Under the pieces are notes generated by a model. That model did not search any database. It was not told where the DNA came from and saw nothing but the letters and a program-made list of their open reading frames with translations. Below, piece after piece: positions 31,984 through 41,025 of a DNA stretch of 64,000 bases (position 1 is its first letter; the number at the start of each line of letters is the position of its first letter). Position numbers and translations under genes: made by a program. The stretch is from Sphingorhabdus sp. M41 (GTDB lineage: Bacteria; Pseudomonadota; Alphaproteobacteria; Sphingomonadales; Sphingomonadaceae): the NCBI RefSeq assembly GCF_001586275.1, contig NZ_CP014545.1, positions 2,010,501 through 2,074,500 of the forward strand, in the 5' to 3' direction.

Positions 31984-32487
31984 CCACTCTTTTCCATCTA
32001 TAAATCAAAGAGCTGGTGAAGCTGCCAGACAGGAATATATGTCACTTTCTATGGCAGTAACGAGTCCGCCTTGGCTTGGATTGCTCCAAGCGGCACCACT
32101 TTTCTAAAATATCGAAACAATCAGATAAATTATGAGGCCGTCAGCACCGTCGAGGGTATCGGAACCGATATTGGAACCGGCCCCAGGCTTCAGCCCACCG
32201 TTGATGATAAATCCCAGTGACCCATGGATGAAAAAACTGTCGCTAGACTTGATCTGCAGTTCAGCCTCAAATCCTTGTAGATCGGAGCGCATTGTCCCAT
32301 TGCCTTGTCAAAACGATTGCCCACGCCAAAGCGGGGAGAATATTATTCCTGCACAGCCCATTTGCTGTTAGGCAAATGCAAGCCGATCAACCAAGCTTGA
32401 TCATTGATGCGGGCACAGGTCTATTGGTTTTCTCTACATTACAGTGCTTTCATCGCAATCGAGCCAGCGTCTCAGGCATAATTTGAC
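31984..32487. other. 504-bp AT-rich stretch without an intact gene
   Basis: Between tRNA-Lys and the amidoligase gene I find no intact gene with a ribosome site. On the minus strand 32104-32292 a 62-codon frame ends GADGLIIYLIVSIF, which resembles the C-terminal beta-signal of an outer membrane barrel, and the frame beside it reads PRFGVGNRF just upstream. This may be a decayed barrel gene. No copy of the tRNA 3' end that would mark an attachment site was found within the next 2 kb. Confidence 0.4.
32104..32350 (-). pseudogene. Possible remnant of an outer membrane barrel gene (3' end)
   Basis: The minus frame 32104-32292 encodes FFIHGSLGFIINGG... and ends with alternating hydrophobics and a terminal phenylalanine (LIIYLIVSIF), as outer membrane proteins do. 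Upstream, beyond 32292, barrel-like sequence (PRFGVGNRF) sits in another frame, as if a frameshift had occurred. No start or signal peptide. Very tentative. Confidence 0.22.
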
Positions 32488-33612
32488 ATGGTCATTGAGC
32501 TGAACTGGAAAACCGGTTTCGAAATTGAACTGACCGCTCCCGTCGGGAAATCCCGAGAAGATCTTGCCCGCGCTCTAGCGCAAAAACACAGCGGAAGCGT
32601 ACAACGGTTTTTTCATCCGCAATCGGAACCAAGCAAGGTTCCCGGACAACCCACTTTCGAAAATCTGACATTGGGTTTTCATTGGCTCGATACCGATGGT
32701 CAAAAAATTGCCAGTTTTGTCGACGACCTGACGCTTCAGGCAGACTTTAACAAACGCCAGGCGCCAAAGCCGTGCTGGTATCGTATCATTGCTGACGATG
32801 CGCGCCTCTTGCGATTGGTTGTCCGGCATTGCGAGGCAGCCTCTTCGAGCGATAAAGTGCTTGAGCCGCTGGCTGACCTTTTCGGCACCGAGCTGTTACC
32901 TCATGAATCCGGGATGTCCCGGGTGATGGATGATCGCGGCGCGTCCGTGGCCATTTGCGCGCCCTTGCCTGGCGAACGCGAAAGGCCTTGCGAAATTGTC
33001 ACCGCGCCCATCATGGCGGGCCACCAGGAAAAGCTCTCACAATTGCTTGATGAAGCCGTTGCCCAAAAGTTCGCTGTTCCCGTGGAAGGTGCCACTCATG
33101 TGCATTTCGATGCCACTCCCCTTTTGTCCGCGCCCGTTATTGCAAAGCTGGTCTCCCTGTTCGCGAAATTTGGTGCGGAACTGAAGCAACTGGTCGGCGT
33201 GAATACAGACTGCGTCCGGTTGGGGGCCTGGCCGAATTCGCTCGTGAAACTGACAGCCAGCGAAAAATTTCAAACGCTGGGCTGGCCGGAAGCACGAGAG
33301 GCAATGGCGGGCCTCGCTCTGTCTAAATATTGTGATTATAATCTGCTCAATATCGCAAATGAGAACAAGCTGAAACACACGTTCGAAGTCAGAGTGTTGC
33401 CGTCCACATTGGACGCCACGCAAATCCTTCAGGCTACCAGCCTGTTTGAAGCATTGCTGGCGTGGTGCTGTGTCACAGCATCGCAATCGGAATCATTACC
33501 CGACACATTGGCTATGTTGATCAACCAGGCGCCTGGCTCGAAATCAACATCGAGCCATTGGCAGCGGCAAATCGCAGCCCGAAATAAATTGGTAATCACA
33601 TCCTTCTCATGA
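32488..33612 (+). CDS. Putative amidoligase (COOH-NH2 ligase, glutamine synthetase-like fold)
   Basis: 374 aa. The N-terminus reads NWKTGFEIELTAPVGKSR (GxExE nucleotide/metal motif), the middle CEIVTAPIM, then ATHVHFDATPL, and a late FEVRVLPSTLD, the sequence of motifs of the Amidoligase_2 group related to glutamine synthetase and gamma-glutamylcysteine ligase. Such enzymes are predicted to form amide bonds in peptide tagging, cell wall or secondary metabolite modification; no substrate is known. It is paired with a small secreted protein 33 bases downstream. No glutamine amidotransferase is adjacent, unlike the better described amidoligase clusters. Codon use looks AT-richer than flanking genes. 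Confidence 0.72.
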   Translation: MVIELNWKTGFEIELTAPVGKSREDLARALAQKHSGSVQRFFHPQSEPSKVPGQPTFENLTLGFHWLDTDGQKIASFVDDLTLQADFNKRQAPKPCWYRIIADDARLLRLVVRHCEAASSSDKVLEPLADLFGTELLPHESGMSRVMDDRGASVAICAPLPGERERPCEIVTAPIMAGHQEKLSQLLDEAVAQKFAVPVEGATHVHFDATPLLSAPVIAKLVSLFAKFGAELKQLVGVNTDCVRLGAWPNSLVKLTASEKFQTLGWPEAREAMAGLALSKYCDYNLLNIANENKLKHTFEVRVLPSTLDATQILQATSLFEALLAWCCVTASQSESLPDTLAMLINQAPGSKSTSSHWQRQIAARNKLVITSFS

Positions 33613-33645
33613 TAGACAGTATTCATCTAATATGGGGGATTTAAA

Positions 33646-34092
33646 TTGCTGAAATCTAAAAAGAATATGCGCTCGAAACGATTTGCAGCCGGATTGTTTA
33701 TTACAACAGCCCTATCCACCATCGCGCTTGAAACGCCCGCCTTTGCGGAATATTCTTTTGATCAGACATTTGATGCCTACGCCTGGTCGGGATATAATTA
33801 TTGCGATGCAAAAATGGTTGGCATGCTCTGGAATCAGGATGTCACGCAAGGCAAAGCAATCATCGGGAACAAGATTTTAAACGGCATTGGCGAAGATATC
33901 CCGCTTATTCTGGCGGAAAGTCGCGCGGCGTATAACCGCTGTAACTGGGAAGACACCGCCTATGATTACGATGATGCCTTAGCCGTGGCTCGAGCATGGA
34001 ATCTGGGCAGCGTCGCCGACGCCAAGGGGACCATTGCCTTCAAGGTGACCAACGGAGATTCCTATATGATCGAGCAGGCTCTGGGTCGGTAA
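33646..34092 (+). CDS. Secreted protein with two tandem YxYxDA-W-AK motifs, unknown function
   Basis: 148 aa. TTG 33646 lies seven bases after GGGGG and gives a basic N-region (MLKSKKNMRSKRF) and a Sec signal ending PAFA; ATG 33667 is the alternative start. The mature part holds two similar halves: YNYCDAKMVGMLWNQDVTQGK with AIIGNKILNG, and YDYDDALAVARAWNLGSVADAK with GTIAFKVTNG. Two cysteines, one in each half region (YC.. and RC). It follows the amidoligase by 33 bases in the same direction, so probably co-transcribed, and could be its substrate or the product's partner (inference). No family name is known to me. Confidence 0.65.
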   Translation: MLKSKKNMRSKRFAAGLFITTALSTIALETPAFAEYSFDQTFDAYAWSGYNYCDAKMVGMLWNQDVTQGKAIIGNKILNGIGEDIPLILAESRAAYNRCNWEDTAYDYDDALAVARAWNLGSVADAKGTIAFKVTNGDSYMIEQALGR

Positions 34093-34107
34093 TCAACCCG
34101 ATTACCG
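34087..34107 (+). other. Hairpin over the stop codon of the secreted-protein gene
   Basis: CGGTAATC-AACCC-GATTACCG, 8-bp perfect stem containing the TAA stop. No T-tract follows, so it is an mRNA 3' stabiliser or a Rho-dependent end rather than an intrinsic terminator. Confidence 0.45.
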
Positions 34108-34241
34108 GCACGCCGACATAGCCGGCAGATTGAGAATATCGGCGCAGACCAAAAGTGAACATGCGCGGCCATTATCGGGATGGATGGTTGCCGCTTTGGC
34201 TCCGGAATCAATATCCGACATCTGATAATGTTTCGGCATGG

Positions 34242-35318
34242 TTACGGTTCTATGATCTGTCCAGCACCCGTCATTCGCTGACGCGCGATCTGCAACAGAC
34301 TTTGCGACACGGCAAAGACAACCGGGCCGAGGACGATCCCGGATGGCCCGAACAGGGCCAGCCCGCCCAATATTGCAACAAATGATACAGCGGAATGCAG
34401 ACGAAGTCGGCCACCAACCAATATCGGGTAGATGATATTGTCGATCAGCCCGACGACAATCGTGCCCCATGCCGCCAATATCAACGCTGAGACCGGATCG
34501 CCGCCAACCGCCAGAATGATCGCGGCCGGGACCCAGATCACAAACGCGCCCAGAAAGGGAACGATGGCCAGCAGGCCCATGATGAAGCCCCAGAAGAATG
34601 GCGAAGGCAGGTCGAGCCACCAGAACATCAGGCCACCGAGTGCACCCTGAATGGTAGCGACCACCAACGTGCCATAGACCGACGCAAAAACAGTATCGGA
34701 TATCCGGCCCGTCAATATCGCGAATTCGGAAGCTGAGAAAGGAAGCATTTCCATCAGCCGCGCCATCACCTTTTCCCGGTCGCGCAGAAAATAGAAGAAG
34801 AAGAAAAATGTGACGAGCATCGTGATCAAGCCCTTGATCGAACCCTGGACAAAATTGCCGCTCCATATGGAAAGTGATCCGGCCACGCTGTCCAGCAGAC
34901 GGGAGAGGTCGAGCCAGCCGCCAAGCTGATCCATCAGCGGCGCTAGCAGCTTGTCATCTGCGGCCATGCGCGCCCAGGTTTCAGGATGGGCAATATTTGC
35001 CATGTGGGCCGCACCGCGCATCGCTTCGTTCAGCAACAACCCGGATATGGTCACCGCCGGAACGACTACCACCAGCGCCGCGAAGGCAACGACCAGACAG
35101 GCCGCGAGACTGGGCGACCGGACCATTGTCTCGAGACGGACCTGAAGTGGCATGAAAAGCAATGTGAGCGTGACCGACCAGACGATGGCGGGCACGAAGG
35201 GCGCGGCGATAAAATAACAAACTACCAACGCGACGATAACTCCGGCAATCAATATGATCGTGGAAGTTGTCGGCCGGAATTCCGGCCTTTCAGAAACATT
35301 ATGTTCCGGGCCGGCCAT
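34242..35318 (-). CDS. AI-2E family transporter
   Basis: 358 aa with about eight membrane helices in the AI-2E (PerM/TqsA) pattern: a helix pair at residues 22-60, one near 75-95, then after an extracellular loop LITMLVTFFFFFYFLRDRE, GTLVVATIQGALGGLMFWW, FFWGFIMGLLAIVPFLGAFVIWVPA and LRLHSAVSFVAILGGLALFGPSGIVLGPVV, the family signature region. Members export autoinducer-2 or act as Na+/H+ antiporters. Substrate here unknown. It lies nine bases from the stop of the upstream L,D-transpeptidase gene on the same strand, suggesting co-transcription. Confidence 0.9.
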   Translation of the reverse strand: MAGPEHNVSERPEFRPTTSTIILIAGVIVALVVCYFIAAPFVPAIVWSVTLTLLFMPLQVRLETMVRSPSLAACLVVAFAALVVVVPAVTISGLLLNEAMRGAAHMANIAHPETWARMAADDKLLAPLMDQLGGWLDLSRLLDSVAGSLSIWSGNFVQGSIKGLITMLVTFFFFFYFLRDREKVMARLMEMLPFSASEFAILTGRISDTVFASVYGTLVVATIQGALGGLMFWWLDLPSPFFWGFIMGLLAIVPFLGAFVIWVPAAIILAVGGDPVSALILAAWGTIVVGLIDNIIYPILVGGRLRLHSAVSFVAILGGLALFGPSGIVLGPVVFAVSQSLLQIARQRMTGAGQIIEP

Positions 35319-35327
35319 CAGAAGCGT

Positions 35328-36500
35328 CTAGGCGGCACAGTCAGTACGGGGCTCATCCTGCTGCGCCAGTTCCAGATGATCCCGTTTATAGACGTCGGGG
35401 TAATAGCGGATCGTACCGTCATCCGCCCCCTCTGCCGTAAAATAGGCAACATAGATCGGGATCGGCTTGCTGAGCGACAATTTCGTGGTTTTCCGGCTGG
35501 CCAATATTTCGTCAATCTGCTCTGCGGTCACCGATCCCTCGAGCAATGTCTTGTCCAGATCGATCGCGCCGCCGACCCGGATACAACCGTGGCTGAAGGT
35601 GCGTACCGTTTCGGCAAACAGATTCTTGTTCGGCGTGTCATGCAGGTAGACACTATAGGGGTTCGGCATCACCAGCTTCATCTGCCCGAGCGCATTGCCG
35701 GGACCGGGACGCTGGCGATAGCGGCCATTTTGGACGACATAGCCCTTCCGCCGCGCCGCCGCCGGGTTATTGCGCACCATGGAACCAATGCCTTCCGCGA
35801 CGATTGAAGTCGGGATTTCCCACCAGGGGTTGAGGACCACGCCACTGACCGTGGCTTCAAAAATCGGCGTGGGAGACTTGGTCTTGCCTACGATAACCGG
35901 CCAGCTTTTGATTTTCGTGTCATCTTCCCACAGAGTCACCTCGAAGCTGGCGGCATTCACCAGCAAATATTTTACCCCCATGGCCAGTCGCATCCAGCGC
36001 CAACGTTCCATATTTACCGCTAATGTTGCCCGTTTTTCCGCATCAGTTTCTGTGCGATAAGCAGCACGTAGCGCCTGATAGTGTGGGTTGCGTGGTCGGA
36101 GCGCATCGAAATAGCCAGTGAGGTCATTGCGAACCAGAGCCTTGAGCAGCAATTGCTGCGTATCGATGTAGCGATCATCGCTGCTGATATGCCATTTCGC
36201 CCGCGCTGACGCTGGCGAGCATCCCTCGAGATAGGCCCGCATCAATTCATCCGCAGCGACCGAGGCGAGCCGTGATCGCCGATAGGGATCGCTGGCGGAA
36301 TTGGGCTGGCTGAAGTCGCTGATGCTACAGTTTTCCAGCCCCTCGGAGGCGCGCGCATCCACTAGTTGTTGCAATTGTTGGATTTGCGCTTCGGTCCAGA
36401 TCAAATGGCTCTCTGTGCGAAAGTCTGCCTGGCCTTCCGGTTGCGCTGCGGCAGAGGTGGAGAGCAGAAATCCGCCCAAAATTGCTATCAATATTCTCAT
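35328..36500 (-). CDS. L,D-transpeptidase (YkuD domain, YcbB-like)
   Basis: 390 aa with a Sec signal (MRILIAILGGFLLSTSAAAQ), an alpha-helical region, then the YkuD catalytic domain: VNAASFEVTLWEDD, GKTKSPTPIF, LNPWWEIPTSIVAEG and the active-site block FSHGCIRVGGA with catalytic cysteine and histidine. It is of the YcbB/LdtD subclass, which makes 3-3 crosslinks in peptidoglycan or attaches proteins. Followed directly by the AI-2E gene. Divergent from a second L,D-transpeptidase-type protein (start 36588). Confidence 0.9.
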   Translation of the reverse strand: MRILIAILGGFLLSTSAAAQPEGQADFRTESHLIWTEAQIQQLQQLVDARASEGLENCSISDFSQPNSASDPYRRSRLASVAADELMRAYLEGCSPASARAKWHISSDDRYIDTQQLLLKALVRNDLTGYFDALRPRNPHYQALRAAYRTETDAEKRATLAVNMERWRWMRLAMGVKYLLVNAASFEVTLWEDDTKIKSWPVIVGKTKSPTPIFEATVSGVVLNPWWEIPTSIVAEGIGSMVRNNPAAARRKGYVVQNGRYRQRPGPGNALGQMKLVMPNPYSVYLHDTPNKNLFAETVRTFSHGCIRVGGAIDLDKTLLEGSVTAEQIDEILASRKTTKLSLSKPIPIYVAYFTAEGADDGTIRYYPDVYKRDHLELAQQDEPRTDCAA

Positions 36501-36587
36501 TCTGTCTCTCTTCCGGCTATCGGGAGGTCGGGCAATAAGTATTGCTACTTAATCCTGTGTACAGGAAAAACATGCTATGGACGAACG

Positions 36588-37229
36588 ATGAAAAGAAGAA
36601 ATTTTATCACCGCAGGTCTGTTGGGTATTACCGGCGTCGCTTATGGTCTTGGCTCCCGGTCACAGGCTGCCAGCAAGATCGCTGCGCCTTTACCGGCACG
36701 ACCAAAGATCACGCCACCGGCAGGTCCTCTCACTTTGATTGACCGAGCCAAGGCAGCCATGGCGACCCATGAATCATCCTTGCTGCACAAAGACAGAATC
36801 GGAATTGCAGACTATTCGCTGCATTCCGCCAAGGAGCGTTTCCATATAGTCGACCTGACGAACGGAACGACCCAATCGTTTCTGGTTGCCCATGGCAAGG
36901 GTTCCGATCTCCGGCATACCGGCTGGCTGCAGGAATTTTCCAATGTGCCGGGATCCGAAGCCTCTTCCGGCGGCAGCTATATGACCACCGAGACTTATGT
37001 CGGCAAGCATGGCACTTCCCGGCGTCTGAAGGGCCTCGACCCCAGCAACAACATGGCCGAGCCGCGCGCGATCGTGATCCACGGCGCCTGGTATGCAGAG
37101 CCGGAAATGGTGACATCTCACGGGAAATTGGGCCGCAGCCAGGGCTGTTTTGCCTTTTCCGAAAGCGATCTGCCGGTCATATTGGAACGTCTGGGCCCCG
37201 GCCGCCTGCTCTATGCCGACAAGCTATAG
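36588..37229 (+). CDS. Murein L,D-transpeptidase catalytic domain family protein
   Basis: 213 aa from ATG 36588. The N-terminus MKRRNFITAGLLGITGVAYG is a twin-arginine signal. The catalytic domain carries VIHGAWYAEPEMV and SQGCFAFSESD, giving the H...G-C-x-F arrangement of the PF13645 group rather than the HGCxR of classic YkuD. Probably a periplasmic enzyme acting on tetrapeptide stems. Divergent from the YcbB-like gene, with an 87-base gap likely holding both promoters, so the two may respond to the same envelope signal (inference). Confidence 0.82.
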   Translation: MKRRNFITAGLLGITGVAYGLGSRSQAASKIAAPLPARPKITPPAGPLTLIDRAKAAMATHESSLLHKDRIGIADYSLHSAKERFHIVDLTNGTTQSFLVAHGKGSDLRHTGWLQEFSNVPGSEASSGGSYMTTETYVGKHGTSRRLKGLDPSNNMAEPRAIVIHGAWYAEPEMVTSHGKLGRSQGCFAFSESDLPVILERLGPGRLLYADKL

Positions 37230-37456
37230 TCGACCACAACAATCACTCTGCGGCGGTGAATATCGGAATCATAGCGGATTCAAATAGCTCAGGCTGACCA
37301 ACTTACACGAGACACCGCAGAAAATTCATGGGCTCAAGCTCATGCATATGGCTGTCCTGACTCGTTGCAATCGCAGAGTCCGTAACAATACCTATCGTCC
37401 ATAAAATCTTCTCATCCTAGTAAGTCAGCAGACAAACAACCTGATGGGAGAATGAA

Positions 37457-37900
37457 ATGCTGGTGCGCAAGGATAGCAAGATAATCGCGGTTGACGGTTC
37501 CCGCATGGCGATGTTCAAAAATGTCGGAGAAGCCTTTGCACCGGTACTGGAACTGGTCGAAGAGCATAAAAACCCGTCGCTGCGTACATCGGAGATCGGG
37601 ACCGACAAACCGGGACGGAGCTTTCAAAGCAAGTCTCCACGCCGCGGAGCGCATGAACTGACCGATTTCCAGCAGCAGGAAGAGGACCGTTTCGTGACTG
37701 ACGTCGCCCAGAGAATCGAGAAAATCGTGGCGGAGACGAAAGCGGGCGTCGTGCTGGTCGCCGCGCCCCGTGCACTGGGCGTTATCCGGAAGCATCTGAA
37801 CGCGCAAACGAGCGCGCAATTGCTTGCCGAAATTCCGAAAGACTTTGGATCGGACGAAGCCGAACCGCTCGCAAAAATGCTTGCCAAACATGAAGCCTGA
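37457..37900 (+). CDS. Host attachment family protein (PF10116-like)
   Basis: 147 aa, starting [24 protein letters not shown] and with [16 protein letters not shown] and EIPKDFG, the features of the family called required for attachment to host cells from Agrobacterium work. The family is now regarded as related to archaeal release factor folds; I state this from memory. A GGGAG precedes ATG by several bases. Its TGA overlaps the ATG of the ABC ATPase (TGATG), so it heads the exporter operon. Cytosolic, no signal peptide. Confidence 0.8.
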   Translation: MLVRKDSKIIAVDGSRMAMFKNVGEAFAPVLELVEEHKNPSLRTSEIGTDKPGRSFQSKSPRRGAHELTDFQQQEEDRFVTDVAQRIEKIVAETKAGVVLVAAPRALGVIRKHLNAQTSAQLLAEIPKDFGSDEAEPLAKMLAKHEA

Positions 37901-38643
37901 TGGACCCCTCGCCCACCGTCCAGCAATCTGATCATGACAGCGACGCCCTCTATTCTATTCGGGGGCTGACAAAAGTTTACGGTGAAGGCCCGTCGGCGGT
38001 CCATGCGCTGCGCGGCGTCGATCTGGAACTGCCGAAATCAGCAATGGTTGTGCTGCTCGGCGCCAGCGGATCCGGAAAATCCACCTTTCTCAACATCATC
38101 GGCGGACTCGATGATGCTACTGCCGGTCAGGTGTTTTTTGAAGGCACGGAACTCACGGCATTGGGACCATCCCAGCTGACCGAATATCGGCGCAATTCGG
38201 TCAGCTTCGTGTTCCAGTTCTACAATCTCGTAGCATCCCTGACAGCGCGGGAAAATGTCGCGCTGATCACTGAAATCGCTGAGAATCCGATGACACCGCA
38301 GGAAGCGCTGGAAATGGTCGGTCTGGGCAATCGTCTCGACCATTTCCCGTCCCAATTGTCGGGCGGCGAGCAGCAGCGGGTGGCTATTGCCCGCGCCATC
38401 GCCAAGCGGCCCAAGGTGATGCTGTGCGACGAACCCACCGGCGCGCTCGACAGCCAGACGGGCGTAAAAGTGCTGGAGGCGCTGGATCTGGTCAATCGGG
38501 AACTGGGCACGACGACGCTGCTGATCACCCATAATGTCGTTATTGCCGATATGGCTGACCGGTTGCTGCGCTTTGCCGACGGTACGCTGGTCGAGGATCG
38601 CGCAAATCCGGACCGTGTCGCACCGGCAGAACTCAAATGGTAG
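37900..38643 (+). CDS. ABC transporter ATP-binding protein, MacB/LolD type
   Basis: 247 aa. Walker [10 protein letters not shown] at 54-62, signature [14 protein letters not shown], Walker [12 protein letters not shown]: the DEPTGALD form marks the MacB/LolD/FtsE class. Starts within the stop of the host-attachment gene and ends seven bases into the permease gene. With the permease and the HlyD-type protein it makes a tripartite exporter or mechanotransmission complex in the inner membrane. Confidence 0.93.
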   Translation: MDPSPTVQQSDHDSDALYSIRGLTKVYGEGPSAVHALRGVDLELPKSAMVVLLGASGSGKSTFLNIIGGLDDATAGQVFFEGTELTALGPSQLTEYRRNSVSFVFQFYNLVASLTARENVALITEIAENPMTPQEALEMVGLGNRLDHFPSQLSGGEQQRVAIARAIAKRPKVMLCDEPTGALDSQTGVKVLEALDLVNRELGTTTLLITHNVVIADMADRLLRFADGTLVEDRANPDRVAPAELKW

Positions 38644-41021
38644 CGTTACCGGCATGGCTGGGCGCACTCGACCGCAAATTGTTGCGCGACATCTGGCGAC
38701 TGCGCACGCAGGCAATGGCGATTGCACTGGTGATCGCGGCGGGCATCGGCATGGTCGTCATGTCCGTGGGCATGATCCGGTCGCTCGAGGCGAGCCGCGA
38801 CACTTATTATGACCGCTATCGCTTTGCCGATATTGTCGGATCGGCGAAACGCTTTCCGGTCAGCCTGGTGGATGACATCCGAGCAATCGAGGGCGTCAGC
38901 ATAGTCGAGGGACGGTTGACAACGGGTGCAACGCTGGATGCCCCCGGGATTTCCGAACCGATTACTGCAAAGGTCCACTCTCTGCCGCCGTCCGGAATGC
39001 CACGAGTCAATGCTCTGGTCTTGCGGAGTGGCCGGATGCCCGATCCGGCCCGCCCGGAAGAAGTGCTCGCCAGCGAAAAATTTTCCGAGGCGGCGCGTGT
39101 CGCTCCGGGAGACTATATCGAAGCGGTACTCTACGGCAAGAAACAGCGGCTGCGGGTGGTCGGCACGGCATTGTCTCCGGAATATGTCTATGCGCTCGGC
39201 CCGGGACAGATTTTTCCGGACAATCGCCGTTTCGGCATATTGTGGATGGGCGAGGAACATCTTGCCGCCGCTCTCAATTCCACCAACGCCTATAATGAAA
39301 CCCTCATCCGGCTGGAGCGCGGCGCCAATCCACGCAACGTGATTGACCGGCTCGACATTCTGCTGGAGCCTTATGGCGGAACCGGTGCGATCCCCCGATC
39401 GGAACAGCTGTCGGACCGTTTCCTGTCGAACGAGCTCCAGCAATTGCAGTCGATGACCGCCATATTGCCACCTATTTTTCTCGCGGTGGCGGCTTTCCTG
39501 ATCAATATCGTGTTGACCAGACTGGTGGAATCCGAACGGGAGATTATCGGGCTGCTCACCGCCTTTGGCTATCGCAACCGGAAGATCGTCTGGCATTACA
39601 CCAAGCTGGCGTTGGTCTTGTCCTTCCCCGGGCTGGTGCTGGGATTGATTTTCGGCAGCTGGATGGGCCGCGGTGTGGCCGGTCTCTACCAGGAATTTTT
39701 CGTTTTTCCCGCCCTGACCTATCGTGCCGGGACCGACATCATCCTGGCGTCGTGCCTCATCGCCATAGCGGTGGTGATGCTTGGCGCAGCCAATACCGTC
39801 CGGCGGATCAGCAAACTGACCGCTGCCGAAGCCATGCGCCCCCCGGTCCCGCCCAATTATTCAGGCGGTGTCGCAAGGCTTATCGCCAAGCTGAAAAAAC
39901 TCGACGAACCCTCGAGGATCATCCTGCGGGGCATCGTTCGCCGCCCCCTGCGCGCGATGCTCGGATCGCTCGGGGTCGGGGCCGCGCTGGGGCTCTATAT
40001 CACCTCCGCCGGGTCGACGGACAATGTCGGCCTGATGATCGATCAGTTGTTCAATCAGGCCAACCGGTCGGACATGAATATCCTGTTCGCCGAGCCGCGC
40101 GACCAGCGCGCCATATTCGAACTGCAGCGGATACCCGGTGTCCTGCGGGTCGAGCCGGTTCGCTATGTCCCCGTCAAATTGACCTCCGGCACCCGATCAA
40201 AATCGGAAAGCCTGACCGGCATGAATTCCGGGGGCGACCTGAACCGGCTGGTCGATATGGATGATGGCATTGTAGATCCGCCCGTGCGCGGCGTAATGAT
40301 TTCTTACGGACTGTCGAACGAACTGGATCTACAGCCTGGCGATCCGCTGCATATCCAGGTGACCAATGGCAGGCGCCCTGCCTTTACCTTGCCGGTCGCG
40401 CGGATATTGCGCAGCCCCGTGGCCAACCCGGCCTATGTCGATTTTGACCTGGTCGGACCCTTGCTGGGCGAAGCGCCCTTGTCATCCGGTGCCTTTATCA
40501 GTGTCGATCCGGCTCAGATTGATGCGGTATATCAGCGGTTGAAGGAAATGCCGGTCGTCGCCGGATTTTCTGGTCGCAGCGCGGCTTTGCGCGGGATTGA
40601 GGAATCGATCGGAGAAACCATGGGCATTGTTCAGCTCTTCAACACGGCATTTTCGGCGCTGATCGTTTTCGGGGTCGTTTATAATAATGCCCGGATCAAT
40701 CTCGCCGAACGGGCGCGTGATCTCGTGTCACTCCGAGTGCTGGGCTATCGCCGCTCGGAAGTATCCTATATATTGCTCGGGGAATTGGCGCTGCTGGTAA
40801 TCGCCGGCCTGCCGCTCGGGATTCTGTTCGGCTATCTGCTGTCCAAAAATCTTACCGAGTCCATCGGCGGTGACCTGTTCATCATCCCCTTCGGCCTGTC
40901 CGCCGCAACCGTCGCCTTCGCGATATTGGTCGTGCTTCTCACCGCTGCGGTCTCGGCCTTTTTTGTCCGTTCCCGGCTGGACCGGCTCAATCTCGTCAAT
41001 GTATTGAAAACCAGGGAGTAA
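38637..41021 (+). CDS. ABC transporter permease, FtsX-like, two membrane modules
   Basis: 794 aa. An N-terminal helix ([21 protein letters not shown]), a large periplasmic domain, three helices near 275-405, then a second set: helix, periplasmic domain and three helices at the C-terminus ([62 protein letters not shown]). This duplicated FtsX layout is that of large DevC/LolC-like permeases, twice the size of MacB's membrane half. Substrate unknown. Overlaps the ATPase gene and is followed after four bases by the adaptor gene. Confidence 0.9.
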   Translation: MVALPAWLGALDRKLLRDIWRLRTQAMAIALVIAAGIGMVVMSVGMIRSLEASRDTYYDRYRFADIVGSAKRFPVSLVDDIRAIEGVSIVEGRLTTGATLDAPGISEPITAKVHSLPPSGMPRVNALVLRSGRMPDPARPEEVLASEKFSEAARVAPGDYIEAVLYGKKQRLRVVGTALSPEYVYALGPGQIFPDNRRFGILWMGEEHLAAALNSTNAYNETLIRLERGANPRNVIDRLDILLEPYGGTGAIPRSEQLSDRFLSNELQQLQSMTAILPPIFLAVAAFLINIVLTRLVESEREIIGLLTAFGYRNRKIVWHYTKLALVLSFPGLVLGLIFGSWMGRGVAGLYQEFFVFPALTYRAGTDIILASCLIAIAVVMLGAANTVRRISKLTAAEAMRPPVPPNYSGGVARLIAKLKKLDEPSRIILRGIVRRPLRAMLGSLGVGAALGLYITSAGSTDNVGLMIDQLFNQANRSDMNILFAEPRDQRAIFELQRIPGVLRVEPVRYVPVKLTSGTRSKSESLTGMNSGGDLNRLVDMDDGIVDPPVRGVMISYGLSNELDLQPGDPLHIQVTNGRRPAFTLPVARILRSPVANPAYVDFDLVGPLLGEAPLSSGAFISVDPAQIDAVYQRLKEMPVVAGFSGRSAALRGIEESIGETMGIVQLFNTAFSALIVFGVVYNNARINLAERARDLVSLRVLGYRRSEVSYILLGELALLVIAGLPLGILFGYLLSKNLTESIGGDLFIIPFGLSAATVAFAILVVLLTAAVSAFFVRSRLDRLNLVNVLKTRE

Positions 41022-41025
41022 GGCG

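Noticed and set aside
31908-34107. Integrated element with attachment repeats after tRNA-Lys
   Set aside because: No integrase gene and no second copy of the tRNA 3' end in the following 2 kb; kept only as an islet hypothesis.
34986-35807. 273-codon plus frame opposite the AI-2E and L,D-transpeptidase genes
   Set aside because: Spans two supported genes in antisense; composition unlike a real protein.
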